Assembly: GCF_002846415.1 (NCBI RefSeq)
Contig: NZ_PJMX01000001.1
Span: 6,138,001-6,202,000 of the forward strand
Reading direction: 5' to 3'
Source: Streptomyces sp. TLI_146
GTDB lineage: Bacteria; Actinomycetota; Actinomycetes; Streptomycetales; Streptomycetaceae
Length of the DNA stretch: 64,000 nucleotides
Position 1 is the first letter of the stretch. Each line of letters begins with the position of its first letter. Positions 16,047 through 25,278 of the stretch are shown here, piece by piece. The notes beneath the pieces were generated by a model. The model searched no databases. It saw nothing but the letters and a program-made list of their open reading frames with translations, and had not been told where the DNA came from. A program made the translations under genes and the position numbers.

Positions 16047-16922
16047 TCAGGGCAGCAGCGCCCGCTCCCCGTCGGTGAGGACCAGATCGGCGGCCGCCGC
16101 CGAGTCCCGTACGGACTCGGGGCGGCTGCCGCCCGGAATGGGGATCACGTTCGGCGAGCGGTCGAGCAACCAGGCCAGGGCGATCTGCTGCGGGCTGACG
16201 CCCCGGGCGCGGGCCACGGAGTGGAACCCGTCGTACGAGGAGTCGGCGGCGATCGCCGAAGCCCCGTCCAGCGAGCTCCGCGAGATCCCGCCGAGCGGAC
16301 TCCACGGCAGGAACGCGATCCCCAGCTCGGCGGTGAGCCGCAGCTCGGGCTCGGCGTCGCGGACGGCGGGGGAGTACCGGTTCTGCACGGACACCAGCCG
16401 GTCCCCGAGGACGTCGTGGGCCTGCCGGATCTGGTCGGCGTCGACGTTGGAGATCCCGGCGAGCCGGACCGTACCGTCGTCGATCAGCTCGCGCAGGGCG
16501 CCGAGCGAGTCGGCGTACGGGACGGCCGGGTCGGGCTTGTGCAGCTGGTAGAGGCCGAGGGCTTCGGTGCCGAGCCGCCGCAGCGACCGCTTCGCGGCCC
16601 GCTTGAGGTGCTCCGGCCGCCCGTCGACGCTCCAGTCCCCGTCGTCGGTCCGCCCCCGCCCGCCCTTCGTGGCGACGAGGACGCCGTCCGTGTCGCCGCC
16701 GTACGAGGCGAGGGCGCGGGCGAGGAGCAGCTCGTTGTGGCCGGGCTCGCCGCCGGGGGCGTAGTACGAGTCGGCGGTGTCGAGCAGGGTCATGCCCGCG
16801 TCGAGCGCGGCGTGGACGGTGGCGAGGGCGCGGGCCTCGTCGGGCCGCCCTTCGATGGACAGGGGCATGGCGCCGTACCCGATGGCGCCGACCTTCAGAT
16901 CCCCGAGTGTGCGGTAGCGCAT
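16047..16922 (-). CDS. aldo/keto reductase
   Basis: This 291-residue cytoplasmic NADPH-dependent oxidoreductase has the (beta/alpha)8 fold. Catalytic residues are visible as D and Y in DTADSYYAPGG, K in VATKGGRGR and H in YQLHKPDP. The C-terminal IPIPGGSRPESV forms the cofactor phosphate grip. The substrate cannot be assigned. It begins 1 nt after the stop of the upstream epimerase-like gene, so the two form an operon. It converges on the small membrane protein gene across only 26 nt. Confidence 0.93.
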   Translation of the reverse strand: MRYRTLGDLKVGAIGYGAMPLSIEGRPDEARALATVHAALDAGMTLLDTADSYYAPGGEPGHNELLLARALASYGGDTDGVLVATKGGRGRTDDGDWSVDGRPEHLKRAAKRSLRRLGTEALGLYQLHKPDPAVPYADSLGALRELIDDGTVRLAGISNVDADQIRQAHDVLGDRLVSVQNRYSPAVRDAEPELRLTAELGIAFLPWSPLGGISRSSLDGASAIAADSSYDGFHSVARARGVSPQQIALAWLLDRSPNVIPIPGGSRPESVRDSAAAADLVLTDGERALLP

Positions 16923-16923
16923 G

Positions 16924-17847
16924 TCAGTTGTCTCCCTTGGCGGCCGAGAGCGTCTGCGCCACGGCGTCGTCGAGCCAGTCCTTGGTGTGCGAGAAGGCGA
17001 AGCCGAGCCGCTCGGCGCGGGTGTTGGCCATGCCGTACGAGCGCCGGAAGGAGAACGGCGAGACCTCGCCGACCTCCACCGCCCGGTACCGAGCGGGCCC
17101 GCTCCCGATCGCGGCCACGATGTCCTCGGTGGTGAGCGGCCCGTGCGAGGCGGCGTTGACCGGCCCGGTGAAGCCCTGCCCGGCCGCCCAGAAGAGAAAG
17201 CCGGCGATCTCGTCGACGTTGATGTAGGTGGCGGGGTGGCTGACCGGCGCGACGGCGATGGGCTCGCCGTCGCGCAGCCGCTCCGCGTAGTGGGTGACGC
17301 GCCCGGTGAAGTCGTCGGCGCCGCCGAGGACGTGGGCGACGCGGACCGAGACGTATGGGAAGTCGGGCGCGGCGGCGAAGACGGCCTCGGCCTGGCGCTT
17401 GCCCTCGCCGTAGTGCGCTTCGAGGAACTCCGGGTCGCCCCAGGGGAGTTCGAGGTCGACCGCGACCGTGCGCGGATCGACGGCGCTCTCCGGGACCGGC
17501 TCGGCCGAGTCCTCGTACTCGTACACCTCGACGGTCGACGTCATCACGTACCGGCGGGTGCGGTGGGCGAAGACGCGGCGGGCGGCGGCGGCCTGGCGCG
17601 GGGTGTAGCAGACCTGGTCGAGGACGACGTCGAACGTCCGGTCACCGAGGACGGCTTCGAGGGCGGCCTCGTCGTCGCGGTCGGCGACGAGGTGCTCGAC
17701 GCCGGGAGGGGGTGGGGAGGACCCCCGGTTCAGTACGGTGACACGGTCACCGGCGGTGACGAGGCGGGCGATGAGCCGCTTGCCGAAGTACCGGTTTCCG
17801 CCGATGACCAGCACGTTTCGGGTGGGGACGGGCATGTCGAATGTCAT
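16924..17847 (-). CDS. NAD-dependent epimerase/reductase
   Basis: This protein of about 307 residues belongs to the extended short-chain dehydrogenase family. The Rossmann motif NVLVIGGNRYFGKRL is at the N-terminus. MTSTVEVYEYED and a later SFRRSYGMANTRAERLGF fit isoflavone-reductase or NAD-epimerase-like members; the canonical YxxxK is replaced by HYGEGKRQAE, which still offers Y and K. I chose the ATG at 17847 (MTFDMPVP); another ATG at 17835 is possible, and the frame upstream lies in the divergent promoter. It is the first gene of an operon with the aldo/keto reductase and is divergent from an Lrp-type regulator. Confidence 0.88.
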   Translation of the reverse strand: MTFDMPVPTRNVLVIGGNRYFGKRLIARLVTAGDRVTVLNRGSSPPPPGVEHLVADRDDEAALEAVLGDRTFDVVLDQVCYTPRQAAAARRVFAHRTRRYVMTSTVEVYEYEDSAEPVPESAVDPRTVAVDLELPWGDPEFLEAHYGEGKRQAEAVFAAAPDFPYVSVRVAHVLGGADDFTGRVTHYAERLRDGEPIAVAPVSHPATYINVDEIAGFLFWAAGQGFTGPVNAASHGPLTTEDIVAAIGSGPARYRAVEVGEVSPFSFRRSYGMANTRAERLGFAFSHTKDWLDDAVAQTLSAAKGDN

Positions 17848-17891
17848 GCACACAGTGTTACGTTGACGGGCGGCATCCTGAAGGGGGAAAC

Positions 17892-18407
17892 ATGGGAGAA
17901 CTGTCGGCTGTACCGAAGGAACCACGGAATTCAAGGGCGTTGACCCACGATTCCTCAACGGCCTTCGATCAGGTGGATCGGCAGCTCCTCGAACTGGTCC
18001 AGTCGGAGGGCCGGATCAAGCTGAGCGAGCTGGGGCGGCGGGTGCGGCTGAGCCCTGCCGCCGTGACGGAACGGCTGCGGCGGCTGGAGGCGGGCGGGGC
18101 GATCACGGGGTACGGGGCGCGGGTCGACGCGGCCCGGCTGGGCTACGGCATCCAGGCGTTCATCCGGGTCAACCCGCACGGCGGCTACACCCTGAAGCAC
18201 CCCAGGACGCTGGAGCTGATGGAGCGCGAGGAGATCCGGGAGGTGCACCACGTGGTGGGCGAGGACTGCTGGATCATCAAGGTCGCGGTGACGGACACGG
18301 GGCACTTGGAGGAGGTGCTGGCGGAGGTGTCGGCGCTGGGGCGGACGACGACGTCGATCGTGCTGTCGTCGCCGGTGAGCGGGAAGCCGCTGCTGCCGCC
18401 GGGCTGA
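17892..18407 (+). CDS. Lrp/AsnC-family regulator
   Basis: This 171-residue DNA-binding protein has a winged helix in FDQVDRQLLELVQSEGRIKLSELGRRVRLSPAAVTERLRRLE, in the usual register for AsnC/Lrp. The ligand-binding RAM domain follows (YGIQAFIRVNPHG...EVHHVVGEDCWIIKVAV). Residues 1-27 before the HTH are an extra tail. The ATG at 17892 has a GGGGGAAAC site. The 44-bp divergent spacer to the epimerase gene suggests autoregulation and control of the reductase operon. The effector is probably an amino acid. Confidence 0.93.
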   Translation: MGELSAVPKEPRNSRALTHDSSTAFDQVDRQLLELVQSEGRIKLSELGRRVRLSPAAVTERLRRLEAGGAITGYGARVDAARLGYGIQAFIRVNPHGGYTLKHPRTLELMEREEIREVHHVVGEDCWIIKVAVTDTGHLEEVLAEVSALGRTTTSIVLSSPVSGKPLLPPG

Positions 18408-18488
18408 GCTGGATGCTTACCTGGGGGTGGGTAGCTGACAATTAAGTCGGTACTTGTGGGGGGTTGGGGCGGAACGAAGGATCGCCCC

Positions 18489-19409
18489 ATGACGATTTCC
18501 GAGACACCTTCCAAGGCATCTTCCCAGGAAGCCCCTTCAGCCGTTCCCGTAACTGTTCTCGGCCTGGGCAACATGGGCCGCGCGCTCGCCGGGGCGTTCC
18601 TGTCGGCCGGGTATGCGACCACCCTCTGGAACCGCACCCCCGGGCGCGGCGACGACCTCGTGGCCCGGGGCGCGGTGCACGCGCCGAGCGCGGCCGACGC
18701 GGTACGGGCGAGCGCGCTGACCGTGGTGTCGCTGGTCGACTACGACGCGGCCGAGGCGGTGCTGGCGCCGCTCGCGGAGGCCGGGGCGTTCGAGGGCGGC
18801 CGGGTGCTGGTGAACCTCACCTCGGACACGCCCGAGCGGTCCCGTTCGGCGGCCGAGTGGGCGGCCGAACACGGCATCGCGTACCTCGACGGCTCGGTGA
18901 TGGTCCCGACGACCGTCGTCGGCGGCCCCGAGGCGCTGATCTTCTACAGCGGGGACCGCGAGGCGTTCGAGCGGTACGAGGGCACGCTGCGGGCGCTGGG
19001 CGCCAGGGCGACGTTCCTGGACGAGGACCCGGGTCTGGCGGCCGTGTACGACCTGGCGATGCTCGACTTCTTCTACACGGCGATGTCGGGCCTGATCCAC
19101 GCGTTCGCCCTGGCGGGCGCGGACGGGGTGAAGGCGGCGGCACTCGCCCCCCACCTGGACACGATCTCCGCGATCCTGCCGCCGCTGGCGGGGGCGATGG
19201 CGGCTCATGTCGACGCGGGCGAGTACCCCGGCGACCTGGGCAACCTGGCGATGGAGACGGCGGGCATCGACCACATCCTGCACATGTCCCGGTCCCGGGG
19301 CCTGGACGTGACGGTCCTGGAGGCGGTGCGGGCGATCGCGGGCCGCGCGCTGGAGAAGGGACACGGGGGCGACGACTGGTCCCGCACGGTGGAGGAGATC
19401 CGACCTTGA
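18489..19409 (+). CDS. NADPH-dependent oxidoreductase, imine-reductase-like
   Basis: This 306-residue protein has the beta-hydroxyacid-dehydrogenase/6-phosphogluconate architecture. An N-terminal Rossmann motif VTVLGLGNMGRALAGAF ends in WNRTPGRG, where Arg-Thr fits NADP preference. The C-terminal half-domain begins at AVYDLAMLDFFYTAMSGLIHAFALAGADG, which is characteristic of imine reductases and their relatives; YDLAML supplies the polar active-site Asp position. It lies 81 nt after the Lrp-type gene on the same strand. The intervening sequence contains GCTGACAATTAAG, possibly a promoter element. Substrate unknown; candidates are cyclic imines or a secondary-metabolism intermediate. Confidence 0.88.
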   Translation: MTISETPSKASSQEAPSAVPVTVLGLGNMGRALAGAFLSAGYATTLWNRTPGRGDDLVARGAVHAPSAADAVRASALTVVSLVDYDAAEAVLAPLAEAGAFEGGRVLVNLTSDTPERSRSAAEWAAEHGIAYLDGSVMVPTTVVGGPEALIFYSGDREAFERYEGTLRALGARATFLDEDPGLAAVYDLAMLDFFYTAMSGLIHAFALAGADGVKAAALAPHLDTISAILPPLAGAMAAHVDAGEYPGDLGNLAMETAGIDHILHMSRSRGLDVTVLEAVRAIAGRALEKGHGGDDWSRTVEEIRP

Positions 19410-19471
19410 GGCCCCCCACCCCGCCCCTTCCCTGAACCCCTCCGGCGGGGGGCCGGGGGCGTTGCGTTCGT

Positions 19472-19662
19472 CTGCGGGTCGTGGTGGGGTGCTCGCGCAG
19501 TTCCCCGCGCCCCTCAGGGGGTACCGGCGAGGGCGATGGCGAAGCCGAGCCCTTCAGGGGCGCGGGGAACTGCGCGACTAGCCCCCACCGGCCCGCAGGT
19601 CAACACGAAAGCGGGGTGCAGGGGCGCAGCCCCGCCTGGGGCCCGGGGGCGTAGCCCCCGGG
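19472..19662. repeat. palindromic intergenic repeat, copy 2, plus two hairpins
   Basis: The 359-bp gap after the imine-reductase-like gene holds a long dyad: the left arm ends CGCGCAGTTCCCCGCGCCCCT (19494-19513 region) and the right arm is AGGGGCGCGGGGAACTGCGC (19556 onward), with flanking pairing out to CTGCGGG/CCCGCAG. Two tight hairpins follow: GGGGC-GCA-GCCCC (19621-19633) and CCCGGGGGC-GTA-GCCCCCGGG (19642-19662). The same hairpin tail is found in the copy inside the ABC exporter gene. No coding sequence is evident. Confidence 0.75.
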
Positions 19663-19733
19663 AAGTCCACCTCAACCCCCCACTCACCCCCGGAGGGTCT
19701 AGGTGAAGGGGCGGGGTGGGGCTTCCTCCCTTG

Positions 19734-19753
19734 CCTTGACGTCTGCGTCAAGG
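19734..19753 (+). promoter_or_regulatory. MerR-type operator
   Basis: CCTTGAC and GTCAAGG form a perfect 7-bp inverted repeat around GTCTGC, ending 15 nt before the MerR ATG. TTGACG inside it resembles a -35. Placement between promoter elements is typical of autoregulated MerR-family genes. Confidence 0.65.
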
Positions 19754-19768
19754 ATTACCGTCGACCTC

Positions 19769-20200
19769 ATGCGAATCGGCGAGCTGGCCGCAAGGGCAGG
19801 AACCACCACCCGCGCGCTGCGCTACTACGAGTCGCGCGGGCTGTTGACCGCGCGGCGGGCGGAGAACGGGTACCGCGCGTACGACGAGGACGACCTGCGG
19901 CTGCTGCGGCAGATCCGGACCCTGCGGGACTTCGGGTTCGAGCTGGAGGAGACCCGGCCGTTCGTGGAGTGCCTGCGGGCCGGTCACGAGGCCGGGGACA
20001 CCTGTCCCGCCTCGCTCGCCGTGTACCGGCGCAAGCTGGCCGAGCTCGACGGGCTCATCGGGCAGCTCCAGTCCGTACGCGACCAGGTCGGTGAGCAGTT
20101 GGCCCGGGCGGAGTCGGCGCGGGCCGAGCTGGAGGCCGGTTCGCTGGTGCCCGGGGTCCCCGGGTGCGAAATGACGGGTATGGAGGAGGGGTTGGGATGA
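19769..20200 (+). CDS. MerR-family regulator
   Basis: This 143-residue protein has an N-terminal winged helix MRIGELAARAGTTTRALRYYESRGLL with the wing NGYRAYDEDDL, followed by a dimerisation coiled coil (ELDGLIGQLQSVRDQVGEQLARAESARAEL). Cysteines are at about residues 68, 79 and 133, so thiol or metal sensing is possible. The ATG at 19769 immediately follows the operator. Its stop overlaps the thioredoxin start as ATGA (20197-20200), so regulator and thioredoxin are co-translated, pointing to redox control. Confidence 0.94.
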   Translation: MRIGELAARAGTTTRALRYYESRGLLTARRAENGYRAYDEDDLRLLRQIRTLRDFGFELEETRPFVECLRAGHEAGDTCPASLAVYRRKLAELDGLIGQLQSVRDQVGEQLARAESARAELEAGSLVPGVPGCEMTGMEEGLG

Positions 20201-20532
20201 GCGTGCAGGCCGTGGGTGTGGACGTCGTGACGGACGCGACCTTCGAGGCGGAGGTGCTGGCGGCGGATCTGCCGGTGCTCGTGGAGTTCACCGCCGAGTG
20301 GTGCGGACCGTGCCGGCAGCTCGCGCCGGTGCTGAGCCAGATCGCCTTCGAGGAGGGCGACCGGCTCAAGGTGGTCCAGCTGGACGTGGACAAGGACCCG
20401 GAGACGACGCTGAGGTACGGCGTGCTGTCGATGCCGACGCTGATGGTGTTCCGCGCGGGCGAGCCCGTGAAGTCCATGGTGGGCGCGCGCCCCAAGCGCC
20501 GCCTGATGCAGGAGCTGGAGGACGTCCTGTAG
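20197..20532 (+). CDS. trxA: thioredoxin
   Basis: This 111-residue cytoplasmic disulfide reductase has the active site EWCGPCRQLAP and the cis-proline motif SMPTLMVF at the expected spacing. The ATG at 20197 is the only good start, overlapping the MerR gene stop. A U-rich hairpin at 20571-20606 ends the two-gene operon. Reduction would come from thioredoxin reductase encoded elsewhere. Confidence 0.96.
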   Translation: MSVQAVGVDVVTDATFEAEVLAADLPVLVEFTAEWCGPCRQLAPVLSQIAFEEGDRLKVVQLDVDKDPETTLRYGVLSMPTLMVFRAGEPVKSMVGARPKRRLMQELEDVL

Positions 20533-20570
20533 TACTTGCCTGCTGGTAGGCGATAAGTTCAGAGAAACCA

Positions 20571-20606
20571 AAAAGCCCCGGTCCGATTATTGCGGCCGGG
20601 GTTTTT
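20571..20606 (+). terminator. terminator of the MerR-thioredoxin operon
   Basis: The stem AAAAGCCCCGG (20571-20581) pairs with CCGGGGTTTTT (20596-20606) with one G-U, followed by a T-rich stretch. Symmetry of A and T tracts would let it act in both directions. A TATAGT hexamer for the next gene starts only 8 nt after it. Confidence 0.85.
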
Positions 20607-20696
20607 CTCTGCGTATAGTGAGTTCTTCGTGTGCGTTCTGTCGGAATGCGCGCGAAAAGCCCTTACAGAAAGCACTGTATCGCGTCAGGAGCGGAA

Positions 20697-22928
20697 TTGT
20701 CAACCGAGGAAATTCGGAAAGAACAGCAATTCATCGATGGGCTCTACGCGCGCCTCGAAGACCTGCGCGAGCAGGCCGAGGTGTCGGTGCGGCGCGCCCT
20801 GGCGCAGGTCGGGACCGGTCTCCAGGCGCGGCTCGAACGCGATGTGCTGGTGGCCGAGCAGTCCGGGCTGCTCAGCGCGCTCGACGGCGGCGAGAACGGA
20901 CTCTGCTTCGGCCGCCTCGACTTTTCCGACGGGCGCGCCCACCACATCGGCCGCATCGGAATCCGCCGTGACGACAAGGAACGCACGCCGCTGGTGATCG
21001 ACTGGCGGGCCGATGTGGCGCGCCCGTTCTATCTCGCCACCGGGTACACCCCGATGGGGCTGCGCCGCAGGCGGCACCTCACCACCCAGGGGCGCACGGT
21101 CACCGCGCTGCACGACGAGATCCTCGACCTCACCGACGCGGCCCGCACCGGGCACGAGGGCGCGGACGCCGACGCCGTACTGCTCGCGGCGCTCGACGCG
21201 GCCCGTACCGGCCGGATGCACGACATCGTGCAGACCATCCAGGCCGAGCAGGACAAGGTCATCCGGGCCCCGCAGCGCGGCGTCCTCGTCGTCGAGGGCG
21301 GGCCCGGCACCGGCAAGACGGCGGTCGCGCTGCACCGGGCGGCGTATCTGCTCTACGCGTACCGCGAGCAGCTGGCCCGGCGCGCCGTGCTGATCGTCGG
21401 CCCCAACCCGGCGTTCCTCGGCTACATCGGCGAGGTGCTGCCCGCGCTCGGCGAGACCGGTGTGCTGCTCGCCACCATGGGCGAGCTCTTCCCCGGTGTG
21501 CACGCCACCGGCACCGACACCCCGGCCGCCGCCGAGGTCAAGGGGCGCGAGGAGATGGCCGGCGTACTCGCGAAGGCCGTCCGCGACCGGCAGACCGTGC
21601 CGCACACCGCCGCCGAGATCGACCACGAGGGGTACGGGACGCTCAGCCTCGACCGGGCCATGGCCGAGGACGCCCGCTGGCGCGCCCGCGAGACCGGGCT
21701 GCCGCACAACTTGGCCCGCCCGCACTTCGCCTTCCACATCATCGACGCGCTCACCGCGCAGCTCGCCGAGCGGATCGGCGCCGACCCCTTCGGCGGCGAG
21801 AACCTGCTCGGCCCCGACGACCTCGCCCAGCTCGGCAAGGAGATCGCCACCAGCCGCGAGGTGCACGCGGCGATCGAGGAGTTCTGGCCCGCGCTCACGC
21901 CGGAGCGGTTCGTCGCCGACTTCCTGGCCGACCCGTCCCATCTGGCGGACATCGACGCGGAGTTGATCCGCCGCGAGGGCGGCGAGTGGACTCCCGCCGA
22001 CGTGCCGCTGCTGGACGAGGCCGCCGAGATCCTCGGCGAGGACGACTCGGCGGCCCGCGCCGCCGCCGAGGCCGAGCGCCAGGACCGGATCGCGTACGCG
22101 CAGGGCGTCCTCGACCTCTCCGCGGGCTCGGAGAGCTTCGAGTTCGAGGACGAGGAGTCCGAGCTGCTCGCCGCGCACGACATCATCGACGCCGAGCGGT
22201 TCGCGGACCGCCACGAGGAGGCCGACCACCGCAGCGCCGCCGAGCGCGCCGCCGCCGACCGCACCTGGGCGTTCGGCCACATCATCGTGGACGAGGCGCA
22301 GGAGCTCTCCGCGATGGCCTGGCGGCTGCTGATGCGCCGCTGTCCGACCCGCTCGCTCACCCTGGTCGGCGACCCCGCCCAGACCGCCGACGCGGCGGGC
22401 GTCGGCTCCTGGCGGCGGATCCTTGAGCCGTATGTGGAGGACCGCTGGGAGCATGTGCGCCTGGGGGTCAACTACCGTACGCCCGCCGAGATCATGGAGG
22501 TGGCGGCGCAGGTCTGCCGCGCGGTGGACCCGTCGTTCGAGCCGCCGAGCTCGGTACGGGCCACGGGCGTGCGGCCCTGGGCGCGCGAGGCGGCGCCGCA
22601 CGCGCTCGCCGAAGCCGTCGCCGAGGCGGTGAAGGCGGAGACCCCCGAGGCCGGGCGCCTCGCGGTCGTCGCGCCCCGCACCCTCCACCCCGCGCTGCAC
22701 GCGGCGCTGCCGGACGTCCCGCCGGGCGAGCCCGATCTGACCCGCCCGGTGGTCCTGCTGGATCCGCGTCAGGCCAAGGGCCTGGAGTTCGACACGGTCC
22801 TGGTGGTGGAGCCCGCCGAGTACGGGGTGAGCGATCTGTACGTGGCGCTGACCCGGGCCACCCAGCGCCTCGGCGTGCTGCACTCGGCGCCCCTGCCGAA
22901 GGCGCTGGCCCAGGCGCTGGAGGGCTGA
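20697..22928 (+). CDS. helD: HelD-like helicase, RNA polymerase recycling factor
   Basis: This 743-residue superfamily-1 ATPase has Walker A at EGGPGTGKTAVALHRA, motif II IIVDEAQELSAMAW, motif III LTLVGDPAQTAD, and motifs V/VI in DPRQAKGLEFDTVLVVEP and YVALTRATQRL. The N-terminal coiled coil (IRKEQQFIDGLYARLEDLREQAEVSVRRAL) and a large acidic insert (near ESFEFEDEESELLAAHD) match HelD, which pries stalled RNA polymerase off DNA and nucleic acid. I chose the TTG at 20697 because AGGAG sits 5 nt upstream and the protein then begins LSTEEIRKEQ. Upstream GTG (20631) and ATG (20646) lack ribosome sites. It converges with glgB across 18 nt. Confidence 0.92.
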   Translation: MSTEEIRKEQQFIDGLYARLEDLREQAEVSVRRALAQVGTGLQARLERDVLVAEQSGLLSALDGGENGLCFGRLDFSDGRAHHIGRIGIRRDDKERTPLVIDWRADVARPFYLATGYTPMGLRRRRHLTTQGRTVTALHDEILDLTDAARTGHEGADADAVLLAALDAARTGRMHDIVQTIQAEQDKVIRAPQRGVLVVEGGPGTGKTAVALHRAAYLLYAYREQLARRAVLIVGPNPAFLGYIGEVLPALGETGVLLATMGELFPGVHATGTDTPAAAEVKGREEMAGVLAKAVRDRQTVPHTAAEIDHEGYGTLSLDRAMAEDARWRARETGLPHNLARPHFAFHIIDALTAQLAERIGADPFGGENLLGPDDLAQLGKEIATSREVHAAIEEFWPALTPERFVADFLADPSHLADIDAELIRREGGEWTPADVPLLDEAAEILGEDDSAARAAAEAERQDRIAYAQGVLDLSAGSESFEFEDEESELLAAHDIIDAERFADRHEEADHRSAAERAAADRTWAFGHIIVDEAQELSAMAWRLLMRRCPTRSLTLVGDPAQTADAAGVGSWRRILEPYVEDRWEHVRLGVNYRTPAEIMEVAAQVCRAVDPSFEPPSSVRATGVRPWAREAAPHALAEAVAEAVKAETPEAGRLAVVAPRTLHPALHAALPDVPPGEPDLTRPVVLLDPRQAKGLEFDTVLVVEPAEYGVSDLYVALTRATQRLGVLHSAPLPKALAQALEG

Positions 22929-22946
22929 CTCACACCGGCCGCCGAC

Positions 22947-25241
22947 TCACACCGGCCGCAGCCACACCGTGGCCAGCGGCGGCAGGGTCAGCTGGATGCT
23001 GACCGGCTGCCCGTGGCTCGGTGTGGAGTCCGGCTTGAGGGGGTCCTCGTTGCGGATGTCGCCGCCGCCGTAGCGCGCGGCGTCCGTGTTGAGGACCTCC
23101 GTCCAGGCGGGGACGGTGTCGGGGACGCCGAGCCGGTAGTCGTGGCGGACCACCGGGGAGAAGTGGGAGACGGCGAGCAGCGGGGCGCCGGAGGCGTCGT
23201 GGCGCAGGAAGGCGAAGACGTTGTCCTCCGCCGCGTCGCCCGCCACCCAGGCGAAGCCGCCCGGATCGGTGTCGCGCTGCCACAGCGGCGGGGCGTCGCG
23301 GTAGACCGTGTTCAGGTCGCGCACCAGGTCGCGTACGCCCCGGTGGTCGGGTTCGGCCGAGTACGACGGGTCGAGCAGCCACCAGTCCGGCCCGGTGGTC
23401 TCGGACCACTCCGCTCCCTGGGCGAACTCCTGCCCCATGAAGAGGAGTTGCTTGCCGGGGTGCGCCCACATGAAGCCCAGATAGGCGCGGTGGGTGGCCC
23501 GCTGCTGCCACCAGTCGCCGGGCATCTTGGAGACCAGCGAGCGCTTGCCGTGGACGACCTCGTCGTGGGAGATCGGCAGGACGTAGTTCTCGCTGTACGC
23601 GTACACCATCGAGAACGTCATCTCATGGTGGTGGTACTTGCGGTGGACCGGCTCGTGGGCCGCGTAGCCCAGCGAGTCGTGCATCCAGCCCATGTTCCAC
23701 TTCAGGCCGAAGCCGAGCCCGCCGAAGCCGCCGGGGCCCACGTGGTGGGTCGCGCGCGTCACGCCGTCCCACGCCGTGGACTCCTCGGCGATGGTGATCA
23801 CGCCCGGGCAGCGGCGGTAGACCGTGGCGTTCATCTCCTGGAGGAAGGCCACCGCGTCCAGGTTCTCCCGGCCGCCGTGCTCGTTGGGCGACCACTCGCC
23901 CTCCTCGCGCGAGTAGTCCAGGTAGAGCATCGAGGCGACCGCGTCCACCCGCAGCCCGTCGACGTGGAACTCCTCGCACCAGTACGTGGCGTTGGCCACC
24001 AGGAAGTTGCGGACCTCCTTGCGGCCGTAGTCGAATTCGAGGGTGCCCCAGTCGGGGTGCTCAGAGCGCGCCGGGTCCTCGTGCTCGTACAGCGGCCGCC
24101 CGTCGAAGTGCGCCAGCGCCCAGTCGTCCTTCGGGAAGTGCGCGGGCACCCAGTCGACGAGCACCCCGATCCCGGCCCGGTGCAGCGCGTCCACCAGGAA
24201 GCGGAAGTCGTCCGGGGTGCCCATCCGGGCGGTGGGGGCGTAGAAGCCGGTCACCTGGTAGCCCCAGGAGCCCCCGAAGGGGTGCTCGGCCACCGGCAGG
24301 AACTCGACGTGGGTGAAGCCCAGGTCGCGTACGTACGCCGGGAGCTGCTCGGCCAGTTGACGGTACGTCAGGCGAGGCCGCCAGGACGGCAGGTGCACCT
24401 CGTACACCGAGAACGGGGACTCGTGGACCGGCCGGTCGCCGCGCGCCGCCATCCACAGGTCGTCCTGCCACACGTGGTGCGACGCGGTCACGATCGACGC
24501 GGTCGCGGGCGGCACCTCGGTGCGCCGGGCCATCGGGTCGGCCCGCAGGGTGTGCGAGCCGTCGGGGCGGGCGATGTCGAACTTGTAGAGCGCGCCCTCG
24601 CCGACGCCCGGCAGGAACAGCTCCCACACGCCGGTGGAGCCGAGCGAGCGCATCGGGTACGCAGTGCCGTCCCAGTAGCAGAAGTCGCCGGTGACGCGGA
24701 CGCCCAGCGCGTTGGGGGCCCAGACGGTGAACCGGGTGCCGGGCACGCCCTGGTGGGTCATCGGGTGCGCGCCCAGCGCCGTCCACAGCTCCTCGTGGCG
24801 GCCCTCGCCGATCAGATGCAGATCGAGCTCGCCGAGCGCGGGCAGGAAGCGGTACGGGTCCTCGGCCTCGATCTCGTTGTCGTCGTAGGTGACGAGCAGG
24901 GAGTACTGCGGGACCGCGCGCAGCGGCAGCACCCCGCTGAACAGGCCGTCGCCCTCGTCGTGCAGCTCGGCGCGGAGGCCCTTGGCCAGGACGGTCACGG
25001 CCTGCGCGTACGGGCGCAGCACCCGGAAGGCGACACCGCCGCTCACCGAGTGCGCGCCCAGGAGCGCGTGCGGGTCGTGGTGCGCCCCGGCCAGCAGCCG
25101 GGCGCGGTCCTCGGCGGCGAGCGGCCGTGCGGCCCGGACGCCGTGGCTCCCCGCGCGCTTCGGCTTCGGCGGCGCGTCCGTCTTAGACGACTTGGGGCGG
25201 CCGGGCCGGGCGGGGTCGGGGTTCTGCGGGCGGGCGGTCAC
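22947..25241 (-). CDS. glgB: 1,4-alpha-glucan branching enzyme
   Basis: This 764-residue GH13 enzyme makes alpha-1,6 branches in glycogen-like glucan. The Lys/Pro-rich N-terminal tail and an early beta-domain ([13 protein letters not shown]) precede the CBM48 ([20 protein letters not shown]). The catalytic barrel carries [20 protein letters not shown], the nucleophile Asp in [17 protein letters not shown], the acid Glu in [10 protein letters not shown], and the third Asp in [12 protein letters not shown]. The GTG at 25241 follows GAGGAGG. It is preceded by pep2 with 37 nt between. In the GlgE pathway it branches the linear maltosyl chains made by GlgE. Confidence 0.97.
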   Translation of the reverse strand: MTARPQNPDPARPGRPKSSKTDAPPKPKRAGSHGVRAARPLAAEDRARLLAGAHHDPHALLGAHSVSGGVAFRVLRPYAQAVTVLAKGLRAELHDEGDGLFSGVLPLRAVPQYSLLVTYDDNEIEAEDPYRFLPALGELDLHLIGEGRHEELWTALGAHPMTHQGVPGTRFTVWAPNALGVRVTGDFCYWDGTAYPMRSLGSTGVWELFLPGVGEGALYKFDIARPDGSHTLRADPMARRTEVPPATASIVTASHHVWQDDLWMAARGDRPVHESPFSVYEVHLPSWRPRLTYRQLAEQLPAYVRDLGFTHVEFLPVAEHPFGGSWGYQVTGFYAPTARMGTPDDFRFLVDALHRAGIGVLVDWVPAHFPKDDWALAHFDGRPLYEHEDPARSEHPDWGTLEFDYGRKEVRNFLVANATYWCEEFHVDGLRVDAVASMLYLDYSREEGEWSPNEHGGRENLDAVAFLQEMNATVYRRCPGVITIAEESTAWDGVTRATHHVGPGGFGGLGFGLKWNMGWMHDSLGYAAHEPVHRKYHHHEMTFSMVYAYSENYVLPISHDEVVHGKRSLVSKMPGDWWQQRATHRAYLGFMWAHPGKQLLFMGQEFAQGAEWSETTGPDWWLLDPSYSAEPDHRGVRDLVRDLNTVYRDAPPLWQRDTDPGGFAWVAGDAAEDNVFAFLRHDASGAPLLAVSHFSPVVRHDYRLGVPDTVPAWTEVLNTDAARYGGGDIRNEDPLKPDSTPSHGQPVSIQLTLPPLATVWLRPV

Positions 25242-25278
25242 GGGTACGGCCTCCTCGGGGGTGGTGCGGGGGTCGGGG

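Noticed and set aside
17701-17740. Pro-rich loop SSPPPPG in the epimerase considered as a third in-frame repeat
   Set aside because: The stretch lacks the CTGGGGGCACCTCCC dyad and fits a normal loop of the family.
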